Shown: one piece after another, positions 18,649-27,805 of the stretch
Layout: every line of letters starts with the position of its first letter
How positions within the stretch are numbered: the first letter of the stretch is position 1
Source of the DNA: Dethiosulfatarculus sandiegensis
Lineage (GTDB): Bacteria > Desulfobacterota > Desulfarculia > Desulfarculales > Desulfarculaceae
Direction of reading: 5' to 3'
Assembly: GCF_000931935.2 (NCBI RefSeq)
Contig: NZ_AZAC01000078.1
Coordinates: forward strand, 124,001 to 188,000
DNA length: 64,000 nt
Translations under genes and position numbers: made by a program
The notes under the pieces: generated by a model
What the model saw: only the letters and a program-made list of their open reading frames with translations
The model's database searches: none
Told to the model about the DNA's origin: nothing

Positions 18649-19335
18649 TTAAGTCTGGCCGTTCATTACCGCCTCTATATCTTCCCTGGCGGCTACATGC
18701 ACCAGAAGCGAATTGCAGTCTGAACAGAACTGGGGCTTGCGAATGGTCTTGTCATGAAGCACCCCCAAGGGCTGATGATCATCCAAAAAGGTCATGGCCA
18801 TCTGCCAGGCCTGCTGGGGGCTGTAATCATTGGCCAGGATCTCAAGGCTCTTCAGTACACTGCCGTCTGACCGGTGCAGCACAACACTCATCACCTCCGG
18901 CTCTTCCGGACGTTCGCCAAACACGGTTATGGTGGCCAGGCAGGGCATGCCCTCCGGAAGCCCCAAGGGAAACTCCATGTGGGTGCAGGGAGAGATCTGG
19001 GCATCTTCTTTGTTGACATAGTCACCCACAGCATGGGCCAGATCATGGGGATTTCCCGTCTTGTGCCCGGAGCCCTTGGCCCAGGCGCTGAATTCCAGGG
19101 CCTCAACCCTGACCGGTTGAGGAATCATGCCCTTGGCCTTTAGAAACTCAATCAGATACCAGTTCTTGCGGGTAAGCTCCCTATAGGCTTCTGCAGCCTT
19201 CTGGTCATCCTCTCTTTTGTATACGCCCAACCAATCCGCATAGGAAAAAACAGGCAAACGAATCTCTTTTTTGCCTTTTTCCGCAAAGGCTGCCGCCAGG
19301 GCCTGGGCTTCCCGAATTATCTCCCTAATGTTCAA
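18649..19335 (-). CDS. Hypothetical protein, 228 residues
   Basis: The family is not recognised. The TTG at 19335 is chosen because a near-perfect AGGAGGGG Shine-Dalgarno precedes it by five bases; the open frame extends 24 codons further without a signal. It is soluble, with no signal peptide or membrane helix. The N-terminal half is helical and charged (IREAQALAAAFAEKGKKEIRL), the middle has SPCTHMEFPLGLPEGMPC, and the C-terminus has a CSDCNS pair that might bind metal. It is transcribed toward trmB and divergently from the DUF721 gene. Confidence 0.7.
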   Translation of the reverse strand: MNIREIIREAQALAAAFAEKGKKEIRLPVFSYADWLGVYKREDDQKAAEAYRELTRKNWYLIEFLKAKGMIPQPVRVEALEFSAWAKGSGHKTGNPHDLAHAVGDYVNKEDAQISPCTHMEFPLGLPEGMPCLATITVFGERPEEPEVMSVVLHRSDGSVLKSLEILANDYSPQQAWQMAMTFLDDHQPLGVLHDKTIRKPQFCSDCNSLLVHVAAREDIEAVMNGQT

Positions 19336-19492
19336 TTCTCCCCTCCTATTGATGCTCCCGAAAACAAACCGCCTCTTCCGGACCTTTATGCCATTATGGA
19401 GCCCCACGGTAAAAAAGTTAAGTTCTTAACCGAGCCAAAAGGGCAAAACATTAACCGGCTCCCGAGCCCTGACCAAGGGGCAAAAAGATGTT

Positions 19493-19981
19493 ATGATTCG
19501 GGAAAAATTTAAAAGGCCGGTTATGCGCAAAATAAAAAACATAAACACCCTTAGAGACTTTTTATCCGGTTCCATGCCCGGACACGTCTCCGCAGGCCTC
19601 CCCAAAGCCGGGCTGTTGAAGGTATGGCGCCAGGTGGCCGGTGACGCTGTGGCCGAAAGGGCCTTTCCCGTCCAGCTAAGGCCCGATGGTGAGCTGGTGG
19701 TGGCGGTGAGGGGATCGGTCTGGCGTCAGGAACTGACCATGATGGCCCCGGCCTTTCTGGAAAAACTGGCCCAGGAGGGTTTTCCTTTTACCAAGCTGCG
19801 CTTTGTAAAGGCGCTCACCCCCTTTAACCCGCCTCCTGAACCTCCCCTGCCCGAACTCAGTTCGGAAGAAGAAGAAGAGCTGGAAGAAAGGGTGGCCGAG
19901 GTATCGGACCCTGAGTTGGCCCGGGTCATTAAAAACGCCATGCGCGCCGAGCTCAAGGCTAGGAAAGCCGCCGGTAAATAG
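19493..19981 (+). CDS. DUF721 (DciA-like) protein
   Basis: 162 residues. The block PKAGLLKVWRQVAGDAVAERAFPVQLRPDGELVVAVRGSVWRQELTMM is the DUF721 core: a W-x-x-VVG-like start, a strand-rich KH-like fold, then a helix. Some family members (DciA) load the replicative helicase DnaB. An acidic stretch (LSSEEEEELEER) and a basic tail follow. The start could also be the ATG at 19523. Its last 23 bases overlap the convergent methyltransferase gene. The helicase-loader role is family inference. Confidence 0.75.
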   Translation: MIREKFKRPVMRKIKNINTLRDFLSGSMPGHVSAGLPKAGLLKVWRQVAGDAVAERAFPVQLRPDGELVVAVRGSVWRQELTMMAPAFLEKLAQEGFPFTKLRFVKALTPFNPPPEPPLPELSSEEEEELEERVAEVSDPELARVIKNAMRAELKARKAAGK

Positions 19982-20675
19982 CCTGCACTTCTTTGCTCTG
20001 CTCCTGGCCCTCGGCATAAACAATCAAGGGCGGCTCCACTGTCAGCTCTTCTTTGCCGCCTTTCACCGCTTCCACCATGGCCAGACTGGCCGGTTTACCC
20101 TCCCTGCCATGACTTAGACGCAGGCGCTTGGGCATTAGGCCTGCCCGGGGCAGATCGCCAAAGGCCTGCACCAGCCTTGCGGCCGGCCAACAAAAAACAA
20201 ACCTGCCTTTGGGTTTCAGGAGCCTGGCCGCAGCCCGCCACAGGTCTTTGGGCTCCAGATTGAGTTCATGCCTGGCCCTGGCCCTGGCCGGGTCCGGCGG
20301 AACCCTGCCCGCACCCTTGGGGGTGAAGGGCGGATTGGAGATCACAAGGGAATAGCTGTTTCCCGGAACTTCCGGATTTTTTTGGGTCAGGTCCTGCTGA
20401 AACACCCTGGCCTCGGCCCCTGTGCGGGCCAGGTTTTCCCGGCAACAATAGGCGGCCACGGAGTCCAGCTCCAGAGCGGTGTAGGGGCCTTCAACCCCCT
20501 TGGCCGCAAGCAGCACGCAGAGGATGCCGCTGCCTGCGCCGAGGTCCGCCACCGGGCCTTTGACCAGGGGGGCAAAATCAGCCAGGAGCACACTGTCTAT
20601 GGAAAAGTGATACCCCTGGCTGGGTTGCAGGAGAAGATGTCTGCCTAAAATGTGGCTGATAACTTCTCCCGCCAT
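19959..20675 (-). CDS. TrmN6/YfiC-type N6-adenine methyltransferase
   Basis: 238 residues from the ATG at 20675, just after the upstream stop; a longer start would overlap that gene. It has the SAM-binding motif VADLGAGSGIL and the catalytic NPPF tetrapeptide (LVISNPPFTPKG) of N6-adenine methyltransferases. The N-terminal GYHFSIDSVLLADF is characteristic of the tRNA1(Val) A37 methyltransferase family. It probably forms an operon with the DUF1015 gene 22 bases upstream. Confidence 0.85.
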   Translation of the reverse strand: MAGEVISHILGRHLLLQPSQGYHFSIDSVLLADFAPLVKGPVADLGAGSGILCVLLAAKGVEGPYTALELDSVAAYCCRENLARTGAEARVFQQDLTQKNPEVPGNSYSLVISNPPFTPKGAGRVPPDPARARARHELNLEPKDLWRAAARLLKPKGRFVFCWPAARLVQAFGDLPRAGLMPKRLRLSHGREGKPASLAMVEAVKGGKEELTVEPPLIVYAEGQEQSKEVQAIYRRLS

Positions 20676-20697
20676 TTCCTTTTTCTCCACAGCCGGA

Positions 20698-22056
20698 TCA
20701 CTCCCGCAAAGTGGGAATGGTCTCGCTTGCGTCAACACAGTTCATAGTGAGCCCGGTTATCACCTTTGGATAGAAGAAGGTGGTTTTCCTCGGCATAACC
20801 AAACCGGATTTGGCCACTGCCTGAACCTGCTCCACCCTGGTGGGATTCACCAAAAAGCCCACCCTGGATTTACCTGAACGGGTCTGGTCCAATACCTGGG
20901 CCATATCGGCCACATATTCAATGGTGTGTTCCTTGTCGCGGGCGTTTGCATCCAGGCCAAGCACCCTGTCCAGGATAACCTCGGTAAGCACCACTACATC
21001 CAGGTCCCTGAGCTCCCTGGGCAGTTCCTTCCAGGCCGGATCATCAACCGCACCTGGCTTAAGCTCCAGGATATAGGCCTTGTCGCTCTCCGCGCTGACC
21101 ATGCCAAAGCCCCTGCCCTTTTCACCGGTGCGGGCCAAAGCTTCCGTAACAGCCTGTTTATCCTTGGCCGAATCGCCGCTCAAGTCCATCTCCCGGTAGT
21201 CGAAATACCTTTGGGCGTGGAGCAGGAAATCCCTGGCCGCAAAACCGTGCAGATGAGTCAAAACCCGGTGACAGGGGAAAACCGTGAGCCCGGGATCGCT
21301 CATGGAGCAGAGATACACCATCACATAGTTGAAAGAAGCGTGTCCCGGCGCCTTGGGATTCTGTTCCCTCATGTAGTTGCGGTAGTTAAGGGCCGTCTCA
21401 TAGCGGTGGTGACCGTCTGCGATAAAGATCACCTTGTCGGCCATTAGTTTCTGCACCTGTTTAAGGGCTTCTGTCTCCTCCACCCTGTAAAGGCTCTGCT
21501 TCAACCCGGCGGAATCGGTGAAATCGGCCAAAGATTCTTTCACCCTGGCGTTCTCCAGGGTGGTGTGGACCTGGTTTTCCTCATCCGGATAAAGGGCGAA
21601 GATGGGAGAGATATTGGTGGAGGTGGCCTTCAACAACCTCAACCGGTCTTCCTTGTGACCGGTGAAGGTGCGTTCGTGGGGCAGAACCACGCCGTTGGCA
21701 AAGTCTTCCAGGCGCAGTAGGGTCATAAAGCCCTTCCTCACCAGAGTCTCGCCGTTGACCCCCCTGTAGGTGGTTTCATTAATATAAAAGGCCGGTTTCT
21801 GGTCCCTGGCCAAAACCCCCTCTTCCACCCAGTTCAAAAGGTGGGAGGCGGCCCGGGTGTATCCGTCCTGACCCGGCAGGTCGTTGTCACGGGACTTGTT
21901 CAGTTCCAGGCGGATAATGTTGTGGGGTTCAGCGTCGTAAAGGGCCTGTTGCTGTTCATCGTTAACTACGTCGTAGGGCGGAGCAACCACTTCAGCCATG
22001 CCGGCGATATTACGAGAGTCGTAGCGCAGAGCGCGAAAAGGCGCAACGACGGCCAT
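20698..22056 (-). CDS. DUF1015 family protein
   Basis: 452 residues from the ATG at 22056, which has GGAGGAG at an ideal distance; eight further codons upstream are open without a signal. Conserved DUF1015 blocks are clear: VVAPPYDVVNDEQ near the N-terminus, LPHERTFTGHKEDRL, and FIADGHHRYETALNYRNY in the middle. The family is widespread in anaerobes and often called a SpoOJ/ParB-like or HTH protein in annotation, but its activity is unknown. It is soluble, with no signal peptide. Confidence 0.87.
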   Translation of the reverse strand: MAVVAPFRALRYDSRNIAGMAEVVAPPYDVVNDEQQQALYDAEPHNIIRLELNKSRDNDLPGQDGYTRAASHLLNWVEEGVLARDQKPAFYINETTYRGVNGETLVRKGFMTLLRLEDFANGVVLPHERTFTGHKEDRLRLLKATSTNISPIFALYPDEENQVHTTLENARVKESLADFTDSAGLKQSLYRVEETEALKQVQKLMADKVIFIADGHHRYETALNYRNYMREQNPKAPGHASFNYVMVYLCSMSDPGLTVFPCHRVLTHLHGFAARDFLLHAQRYFDYREMDLSGDSAKDKQAVTEALARTGEKGRGFGMVSAESDKAYILELKPGAVDDPAWKELPRELRDLDVVVLTEVILDRVLGLDANARDKEHTIEYVADMAQVLDQTRSGKSRVGFLVNPTRVEQVQAVAKSGLVMPRKTTFFYPKVITGLTMNCVDASETIPTLRE

Positions 22057-22250
22057 ATTCTCCTCCAATATAAAGCTCATAAAAACAGGATGAATAACGT
22101 GGTCATTGGTACACCAACCCTAAAGATATTGCAAGGAGCCACAGATCCCTTGCTAAACAGTCGGGGATATCCCTTGCAACCGGAGGGGATAAAATTCAAT
22201 ACTACTATTAAGAGATTCAGAACAGATTTATCCTCAATAAGGAGCAGGTC

Positions 22251-22430
22251 ATGAGCACGCCCAAGCACTGTCCGGGATTCGAGGCCAATAAAAATCTAAA
22301 AGCCTTTGTCTGCAAGTGCCCCAATTGCAAAACCGAAAAAGAAATTTTTTCAGACGAGTTCGACCGGGAGCACACTTGCCCCAAATGCGGTGAAAAAATC
22401 GATTTCAGCAAGTGCACCATAGAGACCTGA
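22251..22430 (+). CDS. Small zinc-ribbon protein, 59 residues
   Basis: Short ORF with AAGGAG seven bases before the ATG. Two CxxC pairs (KCPNCK and TCPKCG) 17 residues apart form a zinc ribbon, and extra Cys lie at residues 7, 21 and 55. The sequence is charged and soluble. It stands alone, divergent from the DUF1015 gene. It resembles small zinc-ribbon proteins common in anaerobic deltaproteobacteria, function unknown. Confidence 0.75.
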   Translation: MSTPKHCPGFEANKNLKAFVCKCPNCKTEKEIFSDEFDREHTCPKCGEKIDFSKCTIET

Positions 22431-22458
22431 GATTACATACCAAATAACTCAAGCAGAC

Positions 22459-22485
22459 AAAAAAAGGGGGGATCTCCTTCCCCCC
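22459..22485 (-). terminator. Rho-independent terminator, minus orientation
   Basis: A G6/C6 stem (22466-22471, 22480-22485) with an 8-base loop is followed on the minus strand by TTTTTTT. It would stop transcripts coming from the right, although the neighbour there is on the plus strand, so it may also simply end the zinc-ribbon transcript as a stable hairpin. Confidence 0.5.
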
Positions 22486-22689
22486 TGCCCCATAAGCAGC
22501 CCCATCACAAGCCTTCCTTTGTGCTAAAAAGAAATTATCTTATTTAACCAACTGTCCGGACTCGTGAAACTTGGCATTGAAAGGCAATTGTGGTATTGAT
22601 TCCTCCGGGTGTTTGATACCTTGTCTCATCATATTAAGAGTATTCATTTCCGCCTCTCTTCAAAAGGGCGAAAAGGCAAGCATATAAAA

Positions 22690-23460
22690 ATGAAAGTGGT
22701 AATTCTGGCCGGCGGCATGGGAAGCAGACTCGGTGAAGAAACCGATATCAAACCTAAACCCATGGTGCAGATCGGCACACGTCCTATTTTATGGCATATC
22801 ATGAAGATATATTCGGCCCAGGGTTTCAACGACTTCCTGATCCTGCTGGGCTACAAGGGCTATTACATCAAGGAATATTTCTCCAATTATTTTCTGCACC
22901 AAAGCGATATAACCATCGACCTGGTCAGCAACAGCCTGGAAGTGCATAAAACCGAGGCCGAGCCCTGGCGCATAACCCTGGTGGACACAGGTCTCTCCAC
23001 CATGACCGGCGGGCGCATCAAAAAGGCCAAGCCCTATCTTGAAGACGAAACCTTTATGCTCACCTATGGTGACGGGGTCAGCAATATTGATTTAAACGCG
23101 CTTTTGGCCCACCACAAAAGTCATAACGGGGCTATGACCCTCACCTCGGTCCAACCCACCGGCCGTTTCGGCGCACTCACCATTGAAGACGACCACCGGA
23201 TCACCGATTTTCAGGAAAAACCGGAAGGCGATGGAGCCTGGGTAAACGGCGGATTCTTTGTCTGCGAACCCAAGGTGTTTGATTACATTGAAGGCGACGC
23301 AACCTCATTTGAGGCCGCGCCTTTGGAAAACCTGGCCAGAGACGGTGAGCTCTATTCCTTTAAGCACAAAGGCTTCTGGAAGTGCATGGACACATTAAGG
23401 GATAAAAACGATCTGTGCGATATGTGGAACCAGGGCCAGGCCCAATGGAAGATCTGGTAA
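22690..23460 (+). CDS. rfbF: Glucose-1-phosphate cytidylyltransferase
   Basis: 256 residues from the ATG at 22690, the usual RfbF length; 27 upstream codons are open but unlike the family. The N-terminal nucleotidyltransferase signature (LAGGMGSRLGEETDIKPKPM) and the metal-binding YGDGVSNID are present. It makes CDP-glucose from CTP and glucose 1-phosphate, the first step toward CDP-3,6-dideoxyhexoses. It is the first gene of a six-gene unit with short gaps or overlaps; TTGGCA-17-TATTGA at 22571-22599 could be its promoter (weak). Confidence 0.93.
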   Translation: MKVVILAGGMGSRLGEETDIKPKPMVQIGTRPILWHIMKIYSAQGFNDFLILLGYKGYYIKEYFSNYFLHQSDITIDLVSNSLEVHKTEAEPWRITLVDTGLSTMTGGRIKKAKPYLEDETFMLTYGDGVSNIDLNALLAHHKSHNGAMTLTSVQPTGRFGALTIEDDHRITDFQEKPEGDGAWVNGGFFVCEPKVFDYIEGDATSFEAAPLENLARDGELYSFKHKGFWKCMDTLRDKNDLCDMWNQGQAQWKIW

Positions 23461-24548
23461 TGAAAAATCTGTTTCAGGGCGTATATCAGGGGACAAAGGT
23501 GCTGGTAACCGGGCACACCGGTTTCAAGGGCTCCTGGCTCTGTTTGTGGCTCAAGGCCCTGGGAGCCGAGCTTACCGGCTTTTCCCTGGACCCGCCCTCA
23601 GACCCCTATCATTTCGACCTGTTAAAGCTCGAAATGAACCATGTGATAGGGGATCTGCGTCATGAGGAAGATTTACAAAAGGTCTTTGACCAGGCAAAAC
23701 CGGAGATGGTGTTTCATTTGGCGGCCCAGCCTTTGGTCCGCAGATCCTACCGGAATCCGGCCGAGACCTTTGACACCAATGTCATGGGCACGGTTAACCT
23801 ATTGGAAGCGGTCCGCAACACCGCTTCGGTCAAGGCCGTAGTCAACGTAACCAGCGATAAATGCTATGACAACAAGGAATGGGTCTGGGGCTACCGGGAA
23901 AACGATCCCATGGGCGGCCATGACCCCTATTCCTGCTCCAAGGGCTGCGCCGAACTGGTGACCCAAAGCTACCAGCGTTCGTTTTTCCATGGCGAGGGAG
24001 CGAGCCGAGCCCTTTTGGCCAGCGCCCGCTCGGGCAATGTCATAGGCGGCGGCGACTGGGGCGGAGACAGGCTCATACCGGATGTGATCCGGGCGGTGAG
24101 TAAAAATGAAACCACCCACATTAGAAGCCCCCGGGCCATCCGGCCCTGGCAGCATGTGCTGGACCCTTTGAGCGGCTACCTCATGCTGGGGTGGCGGCTC
24201 CTCACCGGTGAGCGAAAAACCGCCGAAGCCTGGAATTTCGGCCCCACCAACCCGGAGGCCATAACCGTGCTGAGCCTGGTTCAACGCATGAACGAGCTGT
24301 GGCAGGCGGTTAAATTCAAGGTGGACCAAGATCCCAACGCCCCCCATGAGGTGACCTTCCTGAAGCTGGACTGCACCAAGGCCCATCATCTTTTGGGCTG
24401 GCAGAGCGTCTGGACCCAGGCCCAGGCCATCAGCCAAACCTGCAGATGGTACCAATCCTATCTGGAAGAGGGCAAGGTCATCTCAGCCGAACAGCTTAAA
24501 ACCTATGTAGAGGCAGCCAGGGAACAGAAGCTGCCCTGGGTTATGTGA
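23460..24548 (+). CDS. rfbG: CDP-glucose 4,6-dehydratase
   Basis: 362 residues, starting at TAATG so that it overlaps the rfbF stop by one base. It is an extended SDR with glycine motif TGHTGFKGSWL, catalytic Tyr-x3-Lys in DPYSCSKGCAEL and the family blocks NVTSDKCYDNKEWVWGYREND and RAIRPWQHVLDPL. It converts CDP-glucose to CDP-4-keto-6-deoxyglucose, the branch point to tyvelose, paratose, abequose and related sugars. Confidence 0.93.
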   Translation: MKNLFQGVYQGTKVLVTGHTGFKGSWLCLWLKALGAELTGFSLDPPSDPYHFDLLKLEMNHVIGDLRHEEDLQKVFDQAKPEMVFHLAAQPLVRRSYRNPAETFDTNVMGTVNLLEAVRNTASVKAVVNVTSDKCYDNKEWVWGYRENDPMGGHDPYSCSKGCAELVTQSYQRSFFHGEGASRALLASARSGNVIGGGDWGGDRLIPDVIRAVSKNETTHIRSPRAIRPWQHVLDPLSGYLMLGWRLLTGERKTAEAWNFGPTNPEAITVLSLVQRMNELWQAVKFKVDQDPNAPHEVTFLKLDCTKAHHLLGWQSVWTQAQAISQTCRWYQSYLEEGKVISAEQLKTYVEAAREQKLPWVM

Positions 24549-25423
24549 TGAGCCGGTTTGTGATCACCGGCGCCACCGGCTTCTTGGGCGGCAAACTGGC
24601 CCAAAGGCTGGCCCGGTCTCACGAACTGGCCCTGGTAAAAAGAAAACAGACCCCCATCCCCGCCTGGGGCCTTAACCATCCCGGCCTCACTTGGTTCGAC
24701 AAGGAAGAGCTGGGAAACAAATCCCCCTTTGAGCAGCCGGTGGAGGCGGTGATCCACACAGCCACCGACTATGGCCGGGGAAATGCCGCACCCACCCGCG
24801 TGCTTGAGGCCAACCTCATCTTCCCCATGCTGCTTCTGGAACAGGCGCTCAATCACAAAGTCAAGGCCTTTATCAACACCGACACCACCTTAAACCGCAT
24901 GGTCAATCCCTATTCCCTTTCCAAAAAACAGTTTCTGGATTGGCTTAATCTCTTTGAATCACAACTGACCATAGCCAATTTAAAACTTGAGATGCTCTAT
25001 GGGCCTGGTGACCACAACCAAAACCTGATCACCACAAGCCTGGACGCCTTTATGGCAAACAAACCGGAAATGGACTTCACTCCAGGGGAACAGGTGCGTG
25101 ATTTTATTTTTATTGACGATGCGGTGGATGCGCTCTCCAAAGTAACGGAAGCCCTGCCGACCCTTGCCAAGGGAATAAACGAGTTCCAGGTGGGCACCGG
25201 GTGTAAAACCACCTTGAAGCAGTTTTTAAAAACCGCCAAGATCCTGAGCAAAAGTAAAACCAGGCTTAATTTAGGCGCCCTTGCCTACCGGGACCAGGAG
25301 AACATGTGCTCTGTGGCAGACACCACGGCGCTTAACCGGCTGGGGTGGCAGCCCCGGACCAGTCTGGAACAGGGGCTTTGCCTCACCATAGAGCATCTGC
25401 GTGCGCAAAACGCCCCCAAATAA
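24548..25423 (+). CDS. NAD(P)-dependent SDR, probable CDP-paratose/abequose synthase
   Basis: 291 residues from the ATG at 24548, overlapping the rfbG stop by one base. It has the Rossmann motif TGATGFLGGKLA and catalytic Tyr-x3-Lys NPYSLSKKQF. It lies between the dehydratase and the 3-dehydrase, where RfbS or RfbJ would be needed to reduce the C4 keto group of CDP-4-keto-3,6-dideoxyglucose. Because the 2-epimerase rfbE is also present, RfbS (CDP-paratose synthase) is the better guess. The stereochemistry cannot be read from sequence. Confidence 0.78.
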   Translation: MSRFVITGATGFLGGKLAQRLARSHELALVKRKQTPIPAWGLNHPGLTWFDKEELGNKSPFEQPVEAVIHTATDYGRGNAAPTRVLEANLIFPMLLLEQALNHKVKAFINTDTTLNRMVNPYSLSKKQFLDWLNLFESQLTIANLKLEMLYGPGDHNQNLITTSLDAFMANKPEMDFTPGEQVRDFIFIDDAVDALSKVTEALPTLAKGINEFQVGTGCKTTLKQFLKTAKILSKSKTRLNLGALAYRDQENMCSVADTTALNRLGWQPRTSLEQGLCLTIEHLRAQNAPK

Positions 25424-25434
25424 CCAGGAGACTC

Positions 25435-26769
25435 ATGTCCAAGCTGGATGAACTGAAAAAAGAAATTCTCGCCAAGACCCGCGAATACTACGAACTGGCC
25501 CACAAAGACGACCGCTCCGGCTTCAGGCCCGGCCAAGACAGAATCAACTACGGGGGCAGGGTCTTTGATCACCGGGAAATGGAAAATCTGCTGGATTCCT
25601 CATTGGAGTTCTGGCTCACCTATGGCCGTTATTCCAAGCAGTTGGAAAAAGAACTGGCCCAATATATCGGTGCTAAACACTGTTTTTTGGTCAACTCGGG
25701 ATCTTCAGCCAACCTCTTGGCCTTTTTCGCCCTTACCAGCCCCCTTTTAAAGGAAAAAGCCGTTAAACGGGGTGATGAAGTCATCACCACTGCCTGCGGC
25801 TTTCCCACCACCGTGGCGCCGGTGGTGCAGTTCGGGGCGGTTCCGGTTTTCGTGGATGTGAGCCTAAAAACGGCCAACGCCTTGGCCGATCAGTTGGAAA
25901 AGGCGCTTTCTCCCAAAACCAAGGCGGTTTTCCTGGCTCACACCCTGGGCAATCCCTTTGACCTTGAACAGGTGAGCGAATTCTGCAAAAAACACGGGCT
26001 GTGGTTGATTGAAGACAACTGCGACGCCATGGGCTCCCTATATGACGGTAGACTGACCGGCAGTTTCGGGATCATGAGCACGGCCAGCTTTTATCCGGCC
26101 CACCACATGACCACCGGCGAGGGAGGGGCCGTCTTTACCAGCGATCCGTTGCTGAAAAAAGCATTGCTCTCCATCAGGGACTGGGGAAGGGACTGTTTTT
26201 GCCAGAGCGGGCAGGACAACTCCTGCGGCAAACGTTTCAGCCAACAGTTCGGCACCCTGCCCTTTGGCTATGATCACAAATATGTTTACAGCCACTTTGG
26301 CCTGAACCTCAAGATGAGCGATATGCAAGCGGCCATAGGCTGCGCCCAACTGGAAAAACTTCCCGGTTTTGTGCAAAAGAGAAGAGAGAATTTCGACCAC
26401 TTGAAAAAGGCCCTGCAAGACCTGGGCGATTATTTTCATCTACCCGAACCCACTTCTAAAAGCATTCCTTCCTGGTTTGGTTTTCTGCTCACAGTGCGGG
26501 ATGAAGCCCCCTTTGCCAAACAGGCCCTGGTGGAGTTCTTGGAATCCCGACTGATCCAGACCAGAAACCTTTTCTGCGGGAACATTGTTCGCCAGCCGCT
26601 TTTTGAGAATTTGGAATTGGACAGGGACTATCGCACGCCCGTGGCCCTTGCCAACACGGACAAAATCATGAACGACAGTTTCTGGATCGGGGTTTATCCG
26701 GGCATGACCCCCAAAATGCTTGATTACATGGCCCAGTCCATCCGCGACTTTGTGGGCTCAAACACATAA
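25435..26769 (+). CDS. rfbH: CDP-4-dehydro-6-deoxyglucose 3-dehydrase (E1)
   Basis: 444 residues from the ATG at 25435 (CAGGAG upstream). It has an aminotransferase fold with two hallmarks of E1. The pyridoxal-binding Lys is replaced by His (FYPAHHMTTGEGG), so it works with free PMP. The unusual 2Fe-2S motif C-x57-C-x-C-x7-C is intact: EDNC, then DCFC, then NSC, with spacing counted as exactly 57. It removes the C3 hydroxyl together with a reductase (E3) that is not encoded in this window. Confidence 0.95.
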   Translation: MSKLDELKKEILAKTREYYELAHKDDRSGFRPGQDRINYGGRVFDHREMENLLDSSLEFWLTYGRYSKQLEKELAQYIGAKHCFLVNSGSSANLLAFFALTSPLLKEKAVKRGDEVITTACGFPTTVAPVVQFGAVPVFVDVSLKTANALADQLEKALSPKTKAVFLAHTLGNPFDLEQVSEFCKKHGLWLIEDNCDAMGSLYDGRLTGSFGIMSTASFYPAHHMTTGEGGAVFTSDPLLKKALLSIRDWGRDCFCQSGQDNSCGKRFSQQFGTLPFGYDHKYVYSHFGLNLKMSDMQAAIGCAQLEKLPGFVQKRRENFDHLKKALQDLGDYFHLPEPTSKSIPSWFGFLLTVRDEAPFAKQALVEFLESRLIQTRNLFCGNIVRQPLFENLELDRDYRTPVALANTDKIMNDSFWIGVYPGMTPKMLDYMAQSIRDFVGSNT

Positions 26770-26779
26770 GGGGATTTTA

Positions 26780-27805
26780 ATGAAGATATTTATTACCGGC
26801 GGATGCGGCTTTTTGGGGTCCAACCTGGCCCGCGCAGCCCTGGAAAAGGGATATGAGCTGACGGTTTTCGACAACCTGTTCAGGGCCGGTTCGGAACTTA
26901 ACCTGACCTGGCTCAAAAGCCTCGGCGATTTCAACTACGTGCACGGCGACATAAGGAACACAGAAGATGTGGAAAGGGCAATAGCGACCCACAGGCCGGA
27001 GGTTGTTTTTCATGTGGCCGGACAAGTGGCCATGCTCACCTCCCTGGAAGCTCCCAGGCTGGACTTTGAGATAAACACCCTTGGCACCATCAACCTTCTG
27101 GAGGCCCTTAGAAGGCATTCACCCGGCGCAATATGCTGTTACTCTTCCACCAACAAGGTTTATGGAGATCTGGAACGGCTGAAATACCGGGCAACAGAAA
27201 CCCGCTGGATTACTCCGGCCTATGAAGATGGTTTCAAAGAAGACCTCCCCTTGGATTTTCGCTCGCCCTACGGCTGTTCCAAGGGGGCGGCAGAACAGTA
27301 TCTTCTGGATTATCACCGCATGTTTGACTTAAACACCGTGGTTTTCCGCCATTCCTCCATGTATGGCCCGCGCCAGTACGCCACCTTTGGCCAGGGCTGG
27401 ATCGGCTGGTTCTGTGAACAGGCTGTGGCCAAGAAGAAAAATCCCGAGGTAGAGCCTTTCACCATCTCAGGCGACGGCAAACAGGTGCGGGATGTTCTGC
27501 ACGCAGATGATATGGTGGATCTTTACTTCAGTGCGGTTGAAAAAATTGAACAAGCCAAAGGCCAGGTCTTTAATATAGGCGGAGGCATGAAAAACAGCCT
27601 TTCTTTACTGGAGCTGTTTACTTTTCTGGAAAAGGAGTTGGGGGTAATACTTGATTACCGCCGCCTGGCAGCCAGAAAAAGCGACCAGAAAGTATTTGTG
27701 GCCGATGTTAAAAAGGCCCGCGACCTGCTTGGCTGGGAGCCTAAAGTGGGTAAGGAAGAGGGACTAAAAGACATGATTGAGTGGATAAGTGATGCAAGCA
27801 AATGA
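26780..27805 (+). CDS. rfbE: CDP-paratose 2-epimerase (CDP-tyvelose epimerase)
   Basis: 341 residues from the ATG at 26780, with AAGGGG about eight bases upstream. An extended SDR with TGGCGFLGSNLA, SSTNKVYGDLE and Tyr-x3-Lys SPYGCSKGAAEQY. The length and blocks fit RfbE, which inverts C2 of CDP-paratose to give CDP-tyvelose. Its presence at the end of the pathway genes points to tyvelose as the sugar actually placed in the surface polysaccharide. Confidence 0.87.
   Translation: MKIFITGGCGFLGSNLARAALEKGYELTVFDNLFRAGSELNLTWLKSLGDFNYVHGDIRNTEDVERAIATHRPEVVFHVAGQVAMLTSLEAPRLDFEINTLGTINLLEALRRHSPGAICCYSSTNKVYGDLERLKYRATETRWITPAYEDGFKEDLPLDFRSPYGCSKGAAEQYLLDYHRMFDLNTVVFRHSSMYGPRQYATFGQGWIGWFCEQAVAKKKNPEVEPFTISGDGKQVRDVLHADDMVDLYFSAVEKIEQAKGQVFNIGGGMKNSLSLLELFTFLEKELGVILDYRRLAARKSDQKVFVADVKKARDLLGWEPKVGKEEGLKDMIEWISDASK

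Noticed and set aside
22571..22599. TTGGCA near rfbF as a sigma-54 -24 element
   Set aside because: The GC of the -12 element is one base out of register; at best a weak sigma-70 promoter.
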